Origin: Caballeronia ptereochthonis
GTDB lineage: Bacteria > Pseudomonadota > Gammaproteobacteria > Burkholderiales > Burkholderiaceae
DNA: 64,000 nucleotides
Assembly: GCF_001545075.1 (NCBI RefSeq)
Contig: NZ_FCOB02000021.1
Span: 1 to 64,000, forward strand
Reading direction: 5' to 3'
Made by a program: the position numbers and the translations under genes. Position 1 is the stretch's first letter; the number at the start of each line of letters is the position of its first letter. The notes beneath the pieces are model-generated. The model was given only the letters and a program-made list of their open reading frames with translations, had not been told where the DNA came from and searched no databases. This document shows, piece by piece, positions 9,456 through 18,181 of this stretch.

Positions 9456-10604
9456 ATGCGCATCTACGAACGATACTTCGCGCGCCAGATCTATCTCGCG
9501 TTCATCTTCATCCTGTTCGCGTTCTCGGGCCTGTTCTTCTTCTTCGATCTGATCAACGAGCTGAACACGGTCGGGCACGGCAACTACAAGTTCACGCTGG
9601 CGGTGCTGCGCGTCGCGTTGCAGACACCGTCGCGCTTCTACGAGATCATCCCTGTCGCCGCGCTGATTTCGGCCATTTACGTTTTCGCGCAGATGGCGGC
9701 GGCCTCGGAGTTCACGATCTTTCGCGTGTCCGGGCTTTCGACCGGCGCCGCGCTGCGCTCGCTCCTGAAGATCGGCATTCCGATCGTGCTCGTCACGTAC
9801 ATCATCGGCGAGGTGGTCGGGCCTTACACCGATCAGTTGTCCGAGCGCGTGCGGCTGGAGGCGCTCGGGTCGTCGGTGTCATCGAACTTCCAGTCCGGCG
9901 TGTGGGTGAAGGACACGCTGACAGCCAAGGAAAACGGCGAGCAGGTGACGCGCTTCGTCAACGTGGGCACGCTGAACCCCGACACGACGATCGCGAACGT
10001 GCGCATCTACGAGTTCGATTCGAAGTTCCGCCTGACGAACGTGCGCATCGCGAAGAGCGGCGTGTACGAGCCGCCCGGCCACTGGAAGCTCACGGGCGTC
10101 ACGGACACGCGACTGAGCGACGCGCCGCCGCAGGCCGTGAATCCGGGCGATACGCTGAACCCGGTCTATCGCGCGACGCAGACGACGCTGCCCGAATACT
10201 CGCTGCGCTCGGAGCTCACGCCGCAGATTCTGTCGGTGCTGCTGGTGTCGCCGGATCGCATGTCGATGTTCAATCTGTTCCGCTACATCCAGCATCTGAC
10301 CGAGAATCATCAGGACACGCAGCGTTATCAGATCGCGTTCTGGCGCAAGATTCTCTATCCGTTCGCGGTATTCGTGATGCTCATTCTTTCGCTTCCGTTC
10401 GCTTATCTGCATACGCGCGCGGGCGTGGTCGGCGTGAAGGTGTTCGGCGGCATCATGATCGGGATGAGCTTCCAGTTGTTCAACACGCTCTTCTCGCACA
10501 TCGGCAATCTGAACACGTGGCCCGCGCCGATCACCGCCGCTGCGCCGGCCCTCGCCTATCTGGCAATCGGATTGCTCGGGCTGAAGTGGGTGGAGCGGCA
10601 CTGA
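9456..10604 (+). CDS. lptG: LPS export ABC transporter permease LptG
   Basis: Second permease of the Lpt exporter, 382 residues, MRIYERYFARQIYLAF at the start. It has the same layout as LptF: membrane helices, periplasmic beta domain, membrane helices. An RBS (AGGGGG) overlaps the end of lptF and fits the ATG at 9456; an alternative GTG lies 3 bp upstream. It forms an operon with lptF. Confidence 0.95.
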   Translation: MRIYERYFARQIYLAFIFILFAFSGLFFFFDLINELNTVGHGNYKFTLAVLRVALQTPSRFYEIIPVAALISAIYVFAQMAAASEFTIFRVSGLSTGAALRSLLKIGIPIVLVTYIIGEVVGPYTDQLSERVRLEALGSSVSSNFQSGVWVKDTLTAKENGEQVTRFVNVGTLNPDTTIANVRIYEFDSKFRLTNVRIAKSGVYEPPGHWKLTGVTDTRLSDAPPQAVNPGDTLNPVYRATQTTLPEYSLRSELTPQILSVLLVSPDRMSMFNLFRYIQHLTENHQDTQRYQIAFWRKILYPFAVFVMLILSLPFAYLHTRAGVVGVKVFGGIMIGMSFQLFNTLFSHIGNLNTWPAPITAAAPALAYLAIGLLGLKWVERH

Positions 10605-10625
10605 GGTTTCTTCGAGGAGCGCTCG

Positions 10626-10997
10626 ATGAACAAGCACGGCATCATCCTCTTCGGACATGGCGCACGCGATCCGCGCTGGGCCGAGCCGTTCGAGCGGCTT
10701 GCCGCGAAGCTGCGTGCGCTGCGCGGGGAGCCGGTTTCATTGGCGTTTCTTGAACTGATGACACCGGATCTGCCGGCCGCGGTCGCTCGGCAGGCCGCCG
10801 ACGGCTGCGATGCGATCACCGTCGTGCCCGTGTTCTTCGGGCAAGGCGGGCATGTGCGGCGGGATCTGCCCGAGATCATCGAAAAGTGCCGCTCGGCGCA
10901 TCCGGATGTGACCATCTCCTGCGCGACGGCGGTCGGAGAGGACGATGCGGTGCTGGATGCGGTGGCGGAATATTGTTTGAGGCAGGCGGGCCAGTAG
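10626..10997 (+). CDS. cbiX: CbiX/SirB-type sirohydrochlorin chelatase
   Basis: A 123-residue short-form class II chelatase. The N-terminal GIILFGHGARDPRW contains the metal-binding His, and VVPVFFGQGGHVRRDLP carries the second His. The short form acts as a homodimer, inserting a metal (Fe or Co) into sirohydrochlorin. The gene lies just downstream of lptG, and cobA and cysI, which make and use siroheme, are close by. A role in siroheme synthesis is therefore plausible, but the metal cannot be told from sequence. Confidence 0.8.
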   Translation: MNKHGIILFGHGARDPRWAEPFERLAAKLRALRGEPVSLAFLELMTPDLPAAVARQAADGCDAITVVPVFFGQGGHVRRDLPEIIEKCRSAHPDVTISCATAVGEDDAVLDAVAEYCLRQAGQ

Positions 10998-11050
10998 CTC
11001 ACCGTTAGCCGTTCGGCCGAAGTCCAACGCCTGAAATCGCGAGCTATACT

Positions 11051-11072
11051 GGATATACGTTTCCGTATATCC
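11051..11072. promoter_or_regulatory. Perfect palindrome upstream of vapB, probable antitoxin operator
   Basis: GGATATACG-TTTC-CGTATATCC is a perfect 9-bp inverted repeat with a 4-nt spacer, ending 12 bp before the antitoxin start codon. Toxin-antitoxin operons of this type are usually autorepressed through such palindromes; the assignment as operator is inference from position. Confidence 0.6.
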
Positions 11073-11084
11073 AAAGAGGTTCAG

Positions 11085-11330
11085 TTGAGATTGCTCATTT
11101 CCAAATGGGGCAATAGTCTCGCTGTACGCATTCCAGCCGACTATCTTCGGCACACCGGTCTGTCCGAGGGAGATCAGGTCCAGGCCAGCCTGACCGTGGA
11201 CGGCGGCATTTGCCTTCGCCCGGCCAAATGGGATCGTCGAGCGTTTGCGGAACAACTCGCCAGGACGCGGGATGCGATGCCGATGACCGAATCGGTCATG
11301 GACGAACTTCGACGCGGGGCACGCTACTGA
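11085..11330 (+). CDS. vapB: AbrB/MazE-fold antitoxin of a VapBC pair
   Basis: An 81-residue protein starting (TTG) RLLISKWGNSLAVRIPADYL, the typical SpoVT/AbrB swapped-hairpin DNA-binding domain. The C-terminal tail is the likely toxin-neutralising segment. The TTG start is supported by an AAGAGG ribosome binding site 7 bp upstream. The stop codon overlaps the ATG of the PIN-domain toxin (TGATG), so translation is coupled. The palindrome at 11051-11072 probably allows autoregulation. Confidence 0.85.
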   Translation: MRLLISKWGNSLAVRIPADYLRHTGLSEGDQVQASLTVDGGICLRPAKWDRRAFAEQLARTRDAMPMTESVMDELRRGARY

Positions 11331-11752
11331 TGGTGTACGTCGATACAAGCGTGCTCGTCGCGCTGTGCGTCAGAGAGCGAATGACTGCCGCGGTTTCGAA
11401 CTGGTATGCGTCCGTCAAGGACGACCTGATTTGCGGGGCGTGGTGCGTCACGGAGTTTGCCAGCGCGCTGGGCATCAAACGGCGAACCGGACAACTGACC
11501 GAAGCGCAATCGGCGTTTGCATGGCAAAGCTTCGAGCAACTGTGTGCGAGCGATTTGCAACTGACACCGATCGAACCGCCGGTATTCCATCGAGCAGCCC
11601 TTCTCGCGCTCGATGCCTCGACCGGACTCTGCGCCGGCGACGCGCTTCATCTTGCCACGGCGCTGGATTGCAAGGCGAAGACGATCGCGACGCTTGATGC
11701 AATTCTGGCGGACAACTCAAAGAAGAAGAAAATCAAGCCAGTGGATTTCTGA
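11330..11752 (+). CDS. vapC: VapC-type PIN-domain ribonuclease toxin
   Basis: A 140-residue PIN-domain protein. The first acidic residue is in MVYVDTSVLVAL, the second in WCVTEFASAL (Glu), and the remaining ones in GLCAGDALHLATA and ATLDAILAD. This four-acid set forms the metal site of VapC ribonucleases, which typically cut tRNA or rRNA. It overlaps the antitoxin gene by one base and is followed by a strong terminator shared with cobA. Confidence 0.88.
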   Translation: MVYVDTSVLVALCVRERMTAAVSNWYASVKDDLICGAWCVTEFASALGIKRRTGQLTEAQSAFAWQSFEQLCASDLQLTPIEPPVFHRAALLALDASTGLCAGDALHLATALDCKAKTIATLDAILADNSKKKKIKPVDF

Positions 11753-11769
11753 CCCGGCGGCGAAACAAA

Positions 11770-11793
11770 AAGCGCACCGCTTCCGGTGCGCTT
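11770..11793. terminator. Bidirectional hairpin terminator between vapC and cobA
   Basis: AAGCGCACCG-CTTC-CGGTGCGCTT, a 10-bp perfect stem with a tetraloop and A-rich flank, sits between two convergent genes and can end transcription from both sides. Confidence 0.75.
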
Positions 11794-11820
11794 CGTCCAT
11801 CTCTGCCGTTTCCATCGCCA

Positions 11821-12585
11821 TCAAGCCGCGAACTGCATCCCCTTCAAATGCACCCTCGGCTTGGCCGAGGCCCTTTCCCTGAACGCCTCACCGATCATCA
11901 GCAGGCTCGGCTGCGACGGATCCAGCCATTCCTGCGCCTCGCCGAGCGCCATGCGTGCGAGCGTCAATGTCAGCGCGCGTTCGCGCGGCGTGCTGCACGC
12001 CTCGACGATCGCGACCGGCGTCGAACCCGGGCGCCCCGCGTCGATCAGTTGCTGCGCGATAGCCGGCGCGCTGTCGCGGCCCATGTAAAACACCAGTGAA
12101 TCGGCCTTCGCCTGCTCGCGGATTTCATCGCTATCGGCCGCGCGAGAATGCGTCGCCAGCGCGACGCTGCGCGACACGCCGCGCAAGGTCAGCGAACGCT
12201 TGAGCGCCGCCGCGCTCGCCAGCGCCGCCGTGATGCCCGGCACCACTTCATACTCGATGCCCGCCGCTTCCAGCGCGCGCATTTCCTCGTCGGCGCGGCC
12301 GAAGAGCATCGGATCGCCGCCCTTCAGACGCACGACGAGACGATGCTCCCGCGCCGCATCGACGATCTGCTTGTTGATGAAGTGCTGGGCCGTCGAACGT
12401 TGTCCACAACGCTTGCCGACGGCGATCTTCTTCGCATCCGGCGCGTACTCGAGCATCGCCGGCTCGACGAGCGCGTCGTGCAGCACCACGTCCGCCTGTT
12501 CGAGCAGGCGCATGCCGCGCACGGTGATGAGATCCGCCGCGCCCGGCCCCGCTCCGATCAGATAAACCTTACCCATAGCTTTCAT
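11821..12585 (-). CDS. cobA: Uroporphyrinogen-III C-methyltransferase
   Basis: A 254-residue SUMT that makes precorrin-2 with SAM, the first step to siroheme. The SAM-binding glycine motif GKVYLIGAGPGAADLITVRG is at the N-terminus, and VVRLKGGDPMLFGR follows near residue 80. The gene lies directly after cysN on the same strand, so it likely belongs to the sulfate-assimilation operon and supplies the siroheme cofactor of CysI. The open frame extends to 12627 into cysN; I chose the Met at 12585 just before the conserved domain. Confidence 0.93.
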   Translation of the reverse strand: MKAMGKVYLIGAGPGAADLITVRGMRLLEQADVVLHDALVEPAMLEYAPDAKKIAVGKRCGQRSTAQHFINKQIVDAAREHRLVVRLKGGDPMLFGRADEEMRALEAAGIEYEVVPGITAALASAAALKRSLTLRGVSRSVALATHSRAADSDEIREQAKADSLVFYMGRDSAPAIAQQLIDAGRPGSTPVAIVEACSTPRERALTLTLARMALGEAQEWLDPSQPSLLMIGEAFRERASAKPRVHLKGMQFAA

Positions 12586-12610
12586 CGTCGAACTCACGCG
12601 TTCAGCACGC

Positions 12611-13924
12611 TCATGCAGAAATTGCACGAATCATGCCGGCCGCGACCGTGTGATGCGTCGCCTCGTCGATCAGCACGAACGCGCCGGTGCCCTGATGCGT
12701 ATCGTACTCGTCCGCGACGAGCGGTTTCTGCAGCGTGAGCGCCACGCGGCCGATGTCGTTCATCGCGAGCGTGCTGCGGTCCACCGAATGCGAGAGCGTA
12801 TGGACGTCCAGCACCTGCTTCACCGCGCCGATGCGCGCGAACACCGTGTTCGTCGTCTGCTTCAGCAGATACTTGCGCTGCGGCGAAAGCGGCTCTTCGT
12901 CGAACCAGCAGAGGTCGGCTTCGAGCTTCTTCGCGGGCTCGACCTTCTGCGCCGCCGGGACGAAGGTGTCGCCACGCGACACGTCGACGTCTTCCGTGAG
13001 GCGGATGGTCACCGTCTGGCCCGCGAACGCGCGGTCCACCGGCGCCACGCCGCCCGGCACCGGCGCGATGATCTCGGCGACCGTCGCCTCGCGATTGGCC
13101 GGCAGCACGACGATCGAGTCGCCGACGCGCACTTCGCCCGCTTCCACACGGCCCATGTAGCCGCGGAAATCGTCGGCCTGTGAGCCGTCCTGACGCGCGA
13201 CCCACTGCACCGGGAAACGCAGCGCCTGATCGTTCGGCTGCGCGACCGGCAGCAACTCGAGCAGATCGAGCAGCGGCTCGCCGCCGTACCACGGCATGCG
13301 CTCGCTCGCGCTCACGATGTTGTCACCCTTGAGCGCCGACACCGGCACGAAGCGCACGTCGGAGAGACCGAGCTGGCGCGCGAGCTCGACGTAGGCGTCG
13401 CGAATCTCGTTGAAGCGCGCTTCGCTGTAGTCGACCAGATCCATCTTGTTGATCGCGACGATCACGTGCTGCAGGCCGAGCAGCTTGACGATCGCACTGT
13501 GGCGCTTCGTCTGCGGCAGCAGCTGCGCGACGCCGTTCTCGAACGTGACGCGCGTCGCGTCGACGAGAATGATCGCCGCGTGCGCGGTCGATGCGCCCGT
13601 CACCATGTTGCGCGTGTACTGCTCATGGCCCGGCGTATCGGCGATGATGAACTTGCGCTTCGCGGTCGCGAAATAGCGGTACGCGACGTCGATGGTGATG
13701 CCCTGCTCGCGCTCGGCCTCGAGACCGTCCGTCAGCAGCGACAGATCGATTTCATCGCCGACCGTGCGCTTGTTCTTCGCCCGCGAAATGGCGGACAACT
13801 GATCCGACAGCACGGCCTTGCTGTCGTACAGCAGGCGGCCGATCAGCGTGCTCTTGCCGTCGTCGACGCTGCCCGCCGTGATGAAGCGCAACACGCCCAG
13901 GTCTTCAGCTTGATAGATGCTCAT
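12611..13924 (-). CDS. cysN: Sulfate adenylyltransferase large subunit (GTPase)
   Basis: A 437-residue translation-factor-like GTPase that couples GTP hydrolysis to APS formation by CysD. GTPase motifs are intact: G1 GSVDDGKST at residues 18-26, DTPGHEQY (G3) and NKMD (G4). No APS kinase domain is fused at the C-terminus. It is 25 bp downstream of cysD on the same strand. Confidence 0.94.
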   Translation of the reverse strand: MSIYQAEDLGVLRFITAGSVDDGKSTLIGRLLYDSKAVLSDQLSAISRAKNKRTVGDEIDLSLLTDGLEAEREQGITIDVAYRYFATAKRKFIIADTPGHEQYTRNMVTGASTAHAAIILVDATRVTFENGVAQLLPQTKRHSAIVKLLGLQHVIVAINKMDLVDYSEARFNEIRDAYVELARQLGLSDVRFVPVSALKGDNIVSASERMPWYGGEPLLDLLELLPVAQPNDQALRFPVQWVARQDGSQADDFRGYMGRVEAGEVRVGDSIVVLPANREATVAEIIAPVPGGVAPVDRAFAGQTVTIRLTEDVDVSRGDTFVPAAQKVEPAKKLEADLCWFDEEPLSPQRKYLLKQTTNTVFARIGAVKQVLDVHTLSHSVDRSTLAMNDIGRVALTLQKPLVADEYDTHQGTGAFVLIDEATHHTVAAGMIRAISA

Positions 13925-13949
13925 GATTCGTAGATTCCGTAGGCGTTGC

Positions 13950-14912
13950 TTAGAAATAACCTTGCTTCTTGCGCTGCTCCATCGCCGCTTCGGACGCCTG
14001 GTCGTCCATGCGCGTGGCGCCGCGTTCCGTGATTTCCGTCACGGCCGTTTCCGCGATGATCTTCTCGACATCGTCCGCATCGCTCGCCACCGGGCACGTG
14101 CAGCTGATATCGCCGACCGTGCGGAAGCGGACCTGCGCGATCTCGGAAGTCTCGCCTTCGTGCACCGGCGTGAGCGGCGTCACCGGCACGAGCAGGCCGT
14201 TGCGGCGCACGATCTCGCGGTCGTGCGCGTAGTAGATCGAAGGCAGTTCAAGCTTCTCGCGCGCGATGTATTGCCACACGTCGAGCTCGGTCCAGTTCGA
14301 GATCGGGAACACGCGCAGGTGCTCGCCCGCATGCAGGCGCGCGTTGTAGATGCTCCACAGTTCGGGGCGCTGCGCCTTCGGATCCCACTGGCCGAATTCG
14401 TCGCGGAACGAGAAGATGCGCTCCTTCGCGCGGGCCTTCTCTTCGTCGCGGCGCGCGCCGCCGATCATCGCCGTGTAGCCGTATTCCTCGATCGTTTCGA
14501 GCAGCGTCACCGCTTGCGCGGCATTGCGCGAGTCCGTCTCGCGACGCAGGCGCACGGTGCCCTTCCTGATCGAATCCTCGACGTGGCCGACGACCAGTTC
14601 CGCGCCGATTTCCGCCGCTCGGGCGTCGCGGAAGTCGATCACTTCCTGGAAGTTGTGGCCCGTGTCGATATGCACGAGCGGGAACGGCAGCACCGTCTTG
14701 CGGCCCGCGCCGAGACCGAAGGCCTTCAGCGCGAGATGCAGCACGACCACCGAATCCTTGCCGCCCGAGAACAGCAGCGCGGGTTTGCTGCATTCCGCGG
14801 CGAGTTCGCGAATGATGTGGATCGACTCGGCTTCGAGCCAATCCAGGTGATCCATCCGGGTCGCCTTGTTGACGACCGGTGCGGTGACGGTAGAGTCGAG
14901 CGTCGTGCTCAT
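13950..14912 (-). CDS. cysD: Sulfate adenylyltransferase small subunit
   Basis: A 320-residue ATP pyrophosphatase-family subunit that makes APS from ATP and sulfate. The PP-loop SGGKDSVV is about residue 49. The start at 14912 (MSTTLDSTV) has an AAGGA ribosome binding site upstream; the open frame extends further but into non-conserved sequence. The gene is in the operon cysI-DUF934-cysH-cysD-cysN-cobA. Confidence 0.94.
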   Translation of the reverse strand: MSTTLDSTVTAPVVNKATRMDHLDWLEAESIHIIRELAAECSKPALLFSGGKDSVVVLHLALKAFGLGAGRKTVLPFPLVHIDTGHNFQEVIDFRDARAAEIGAELVVGHVEDSIRKGTVRLRRETDSRNAAQAVTLLETIEEYGYTAMIGGARRDEEKARAKERIFSFRDEFGQWDPKAQRPELWSIYNARLHAGEHLRVFPISNWTELDVWQYIAREKLELPSIYYAHDREIVRRNGLLVPVTPLTPVHEGETSEIAQVRFRTVGDISCTCPVASDADDVEKIIAETAVTEITERGATRMDDQASEAAMEQRKKQGYF

Positions 14913-14992
14913 GTTCGTCGATCCTTTTCTTGGCGGTCTTTCTTCGAAAGCCGCGTTCAGTGACAGAGTTTTGATCCGGCGTCTTCGCGCCT

Positions 14993-15715
14993 TCAGATCG
15001 CCGAGCTCGGAGCTTTTTCGACGACCCTGATGTTCGTGATGTGCAGGCCGCATTCCTTCGTATCGCGCGATTCCCACCACCAGCGGCCCGCCCGGCTGTC
15101 CTCGCCGGGGCGCACGGCGCGCGTGCAGGGCTCGCAGCCGATGCTCGGATAGCCGCGCGCATGCAGCGGATTCACGGGCACGTCGAGGGCCTTGAGGTAG
15201 TCCCAGACATCGCTTTCCGTCCAGTCCGCGAGCGGATTGAACTTCGCGATGTTGCGCGGCGCGTCGTGCTCTTCCTCATGCAGTTCCGCGCGCGTCACCG
15301 ATTGCTCGCGGCGCTGGCCCGTCACCCACGCGGATACATCCGAAAGCGCGCGGTTGAGCGGCTCGACCTTGCGGATATGGCAGCAACTCTTGCGCAAGTC
15401 GATGCTTTCGTAGAACGCGTTCAGGCCGTGATCGCGCACGTAGGCATCGACGGCATCCTGCTGCGGATGGAACTGCTCGATCTCGTAGCCGTAGCGTTCC
15501 TTCACGGTATCGAGCATGCCGAGCGTTTCGGCATGCAGGCGGCCTGTGTTCAACGAGAAGATGCCGATCTTCACACCGCGCGACAGAATGGCGTGCGTGA
15601 GCACCATGTCTTCGGCGGCGAGGCTGCTGGCTAGCTTGACACGCTCGTGACGCGCCGCGATCGAATCGAGCAGCGCATCCAGGCGTTCAACCTTGGCTTG
15701 CAATTCGGGGGTCAT
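14993..15715 (-). CDS. cysH: Assimilatory adenylyl-sulfate (APS) reductase
   Basis: A 240-residue PAPS/APS reductase-family enzyme. The CC-(RK) motif SCCHIRKVEPL and the GCEPC motif give the two Cys pairs that bind a 4Fe-4S cluster. This points to the APS-reducing bacterial type rather than the E. coli PAPS type. That agrees with the absence of an APS kinase (cysC) in the operon. Product: sulfite, passed to CysI. Confidence 0.9.
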   Translation of the reverse strand: MTPELQAKVERLDALLDSIAARHERVKLASSLAAEDMVLTHAILSRGVKIGIFSLNTGRLHAETLGMLDTVKERYGYEIEQFHPQQDAVDAYVRDHGLNAFYESIDLRKSCCHIRKVEPLNRALSDVSAWVTGQRREQSVTRAELHEEEHDAPRNIAKFNPLADWTESDVWDYLKALDVPVNPLHARGYPSIGCEPCTRAVRPGEDSRAGRWWWESRDTKECGLHITNIRVVEKAPSSAI

Positions 15716-15728
15716 TCTGCTTTTTCCC

Positions 15729-16268
15729 TTAGGCGCCGAGCGCTGCGATGAGCGCCGCGCGGCGGCGGAACAGCGGTTCGGGGTTGTCGGTCGCGCCCTG
15801 ATAAAGCTCGGTGAATTCGTTGAACGCGTTCAGCGCGTCGTTGATGTCCTTGTCCGCGCGCACGGCGAACGCATCGAAGCCGCAGCGCGAATGGAACAGC
15901 ACCTGGTCGCGCAGCACGTCGCCGATCGCGCGAAGCTCGCCCGTCCAATGATGACGCTCGCGCAGCAAACGGCCGATGGAGAAGCCGCGACCATCGCGGA
16001 ACACCGGAAAATCCACCGCGACCAGCGCAATCTTGTCGAAATCCGACGCGAGGTCGGCGGGCTCGTCGTCGGGCGCGAGCCATACGCCGATTTCGTCCTT
16101 CGCGCGCGATGCGACGATCGCCGACTGGTGCTCCTTCCACAGCGCGAACGGAACGATGATCTTGCCTGCGGGAAGCGCGTCGATCGCGGGCAGTGCGCCG
16201 TCTTCGGCTGCACGCACCACGGTGAAATCGTCTTCGACAACCGCGCGGTTCTTGATAATCAACGTCAT
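15729..16268 (-). CDS. DUF934 family protein of the sulfite reductase operon
   Basis: A 179-residue protein starting MTLIIKNRAVVEDDF. The DUF934 family is regularly found directly after the sulfite reductase gene in beta-proteobacteria and is annotated only as an oxidoreductase-associated protein. The conserved RDGRGFSIGRLLRERHHWTGELRAIGDVL region is recognisable from residue 89. It lies 10 bp after cysI and 14 bp before cysH. Its biochemical role is not known to me. Confidence 0.8.
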   Translation of the reverse strand: MTLIIKNRAVVEDDFTVVRAAEDGALPAIDALPAGKIIVPFALWKEHQSAIVASRAKDEIGVWLAPDDEPADLASDFDKIALVAVDFPVFRDGRGFSIGRLLRERHHWTGELRAIGDVLRDQVLFHSRCGFDAFAVRADKDINDALNAFNEFTELYQGATDNPEPLFRRRAALIAALGA

Positions 16269-16278
16269 TTGAAGATCC

Positions 16279-17955
16279 TTAAGCGTGAGCCTGGCGCGAT
16301 GCGTACACGCGCTCCTTGAACGGCGCCATGCCGATGCGGTTGAACGTCTCGATGAAGCGCTCGCCTTCGCCGCGGTTGTCGACGAAGGTATCGATCACCT
16401 GCGAGATCACGTCGGGCATCTCTTCGGCCGAGAACGACGGGCCGATCACCTTGCCCAGATGCGCACCGGTCGCGCCCGAGCTCTGCTCGCCGCCGAGCGT
16501 CACCTGGTACCACTCCGAGCCGTCCTTGTCGACGCCGAGAATGCCGATGTTGCCGACGTGATGGTGACCGCACGCGTTGATGCACCCCGAGATGTTCAGC
16601 GACAGGTCGCCCAGGTCGTGCACATAGTCGAGATCGTTGAAACGTTCCTGGATGGCGAGCGCGATCGGAATCGACTTCGCATTCGCGAGCGAGCAGAAGT
16701 CGCCGCCCGGGCACGAGATGATGTCCGTCAGGAGGCCGATGTTCGCCGTCGCGAAGCCGAGCGCCTTCGCGCGCTCCCAGACGGTGTACAGGTCGCGCTT
16801 TTTCACGTTCGCGAGAATCAGGTTCTGCTCGTGCGACACGCGGACTTCGCCGAAGGAGAATTCGTCGGCGAGATCGGCGACGTCGTCCATCTGCTTGTCG
16901 GTGGCGTCGCCCGGTGCGATGTCGCGCGGCTTGAGCGACAGCGTCACCGATGCGTAGCCCCGCACCTTGTGCGGGCGCACGTTGCGCTCGACCCAGCGTG
17001 CGAACGGCTTGCTTTCGATCAGATGCTTTTCATACGACGCGTCGGTGTCCGCGAGCTTTTCGTAGGCGGGCGGCGCGAAGAACTTCGACACGCGATCGAC
17101 TTCTTCCTGCGTGATCGTCGACGGGCCGTCCTTCAGATGCTGCCACTCTTCCTCGACCTGCTTCGAGAACTTCTCGGGCGAGAGCGCCTTCACGAGAATC
17201 TTGATGCGCGCCTTGTACATGTTGTCGCGGCGGCCGTAGCGGTTGTACACGCGCAGCACGGCTTCGCAGTACGTGAGCAGGTGCTGCCACGGCAGATCCC
17301 GCTTGATGATCGCGCCGACGATCGGCGTGCGGCCGAGACCGCCGCCCGCGAGGATATCCATGATGACTTCGCCTTGCGCGTTCTTCTTCAGATAGACGCC
17401 CAGATCGTGGATCTGCACGGCCGCGCGGTCTTCCGCGGAGCCGTTCACCGCGATCTTGAACTTGCGCGGCAGCCATGCGAATTCCGGATGGAACGTCGAC
17501 CACTGGCGCATGATTTCCGCCCAGGGACGCGGATCGACGACTTCATCGGACGCAACGCCCGCGAACTGGTCCGCCGTGATGTTGCGGATGCAGTTGCCCG
17601 AGGTCTGAATGGCGTGCATCTGCACCGAGGCGAGCTTGCGCAGGATTTCCGGCGTCTCCTCGAGCTCGACCCAGTTGAACTGGATGTTCGTGCGCGTCGA
17701 GAAGTGACCGTAGCCGCGGTCGTGCTCGCGCGCGATGGTGGCCAGCATGCGCAGTTGATCGCTGCGCAGGTTGCCGTAAGGAATCGCGATGCGGTGCATG
17801 TACGCGTGACGCTGCATGTACAGGCCGTTCTGCAGACGCAGCGGACGGAATTCCTCTTCGCTCAATTCGCCCGACAGACGTCGGCGGACCTGGTCGGCGT
17901 ACTGCGCGACACGTTCGTCGACGATGCGTTGGTCGATCTGATCGTATTGGTACAT
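16279..17955 (-). CDS. cysI: Sulfite reductase hemoprotein subunit (NirA/CysI type)
   Basis: A 558-residue siroheme / 4Fe-4S protein. The cluster cysteines are in SCPGGDFCSLA and SGCINACGHHHVGNIG, in the usual two-pair pattern, and the siroheme-facing arginines (FSTRTNIQFNW) are in the N-terminal half. It reduces sulfite to sulfide. No flavoprotein cysJ is in the window, so electrons probably come from another donor, as in ferredoxin-type enzymes. First gene of the operon; the promoter region is 17956-18181. Confidence 0.92.
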   Translation of the reverse strand: MYQYDQIDQRIVDERVAQYADQVRRRLSGELSEEEFRPLRLQNGLYMQRHAYMHRIAIPYGNLRSDQLRMLATIAREHDRGYGHFSTRTNIQFNWVELEETPEILRKLASVQMHAIQTSGNCIRNITADQFAGVASDEVVDPRPWAEIMRQWSTFHPEFAWLPRKFKIAVNGSAEDRAAVQIHDLGVYLKKNAQGEVIMDILAGGGLGRTPIVGAIIKRDLPWQHLLTYCEAVLRVYNRYGRRDNMYKARIKILVKALSPEKFSKQVEEEWQHLKDGPSTITQEEVDRVSKFFAPPAYEKLADTDASYEKHLIESKPFARWVERNVRPHKVRGYASVTLSLKPRDIAPGDATDKQMDDVADLADEFSFGEVRVSHEQNLILANVKKRDLYTVWERAKALGFATANIGLLTDIISCPGGDFCSLANAKSIPIALAIQERFNDLDYVHDLGDLSLNISGCINACGHHHVGNIGILGVDKDGSEWYQVTLGGEQSSGATGAHLGKVIGPSFSAEEMPDVISQVIDTFVDNRGEGERFIETFNRIGMAPFKERVYASRQAHA

Positions 17956-18181
17956 TCGGGGGCCCCAAGTTCTTGTAAAAAGCGCGGCGTCCTAGGTTAC
18001 GCAGCGCGTCTCATCCATCGAATATCCATTGAGTGCCCGTCGCGAGCGCCGTTCAGACGGAACGCTCATTAGCAAATGACGAAAACAGATATGGATATTG
18101 GAAAAATTGGACTGATAGTAAAGAACCTGCTATATATTGCAAACGACTGAAAAATTACTTTGATATGCGGCTGGGTTATAA
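17956..18181. promoter_or_regulatory. Divergent AT-rich promoter region between cysI and the cysB-like gene
   Basis: The 226 bp between the divergent cysI and cysB-like starts are clearly AT-rich compared with the neighbours, especially 18080-18175. This is the expected place for CysB binding sites and both promoters. I cannot define a single operator by eye. Confidence 0.5.

Noticed and set aside
16285..18072. Plus-strand open frame of 595 codons over cysI
   Set aside because: Antisense to a fully conserved sulfite reductase; composition is Arg/His/Val-rich and no family is recognisable.
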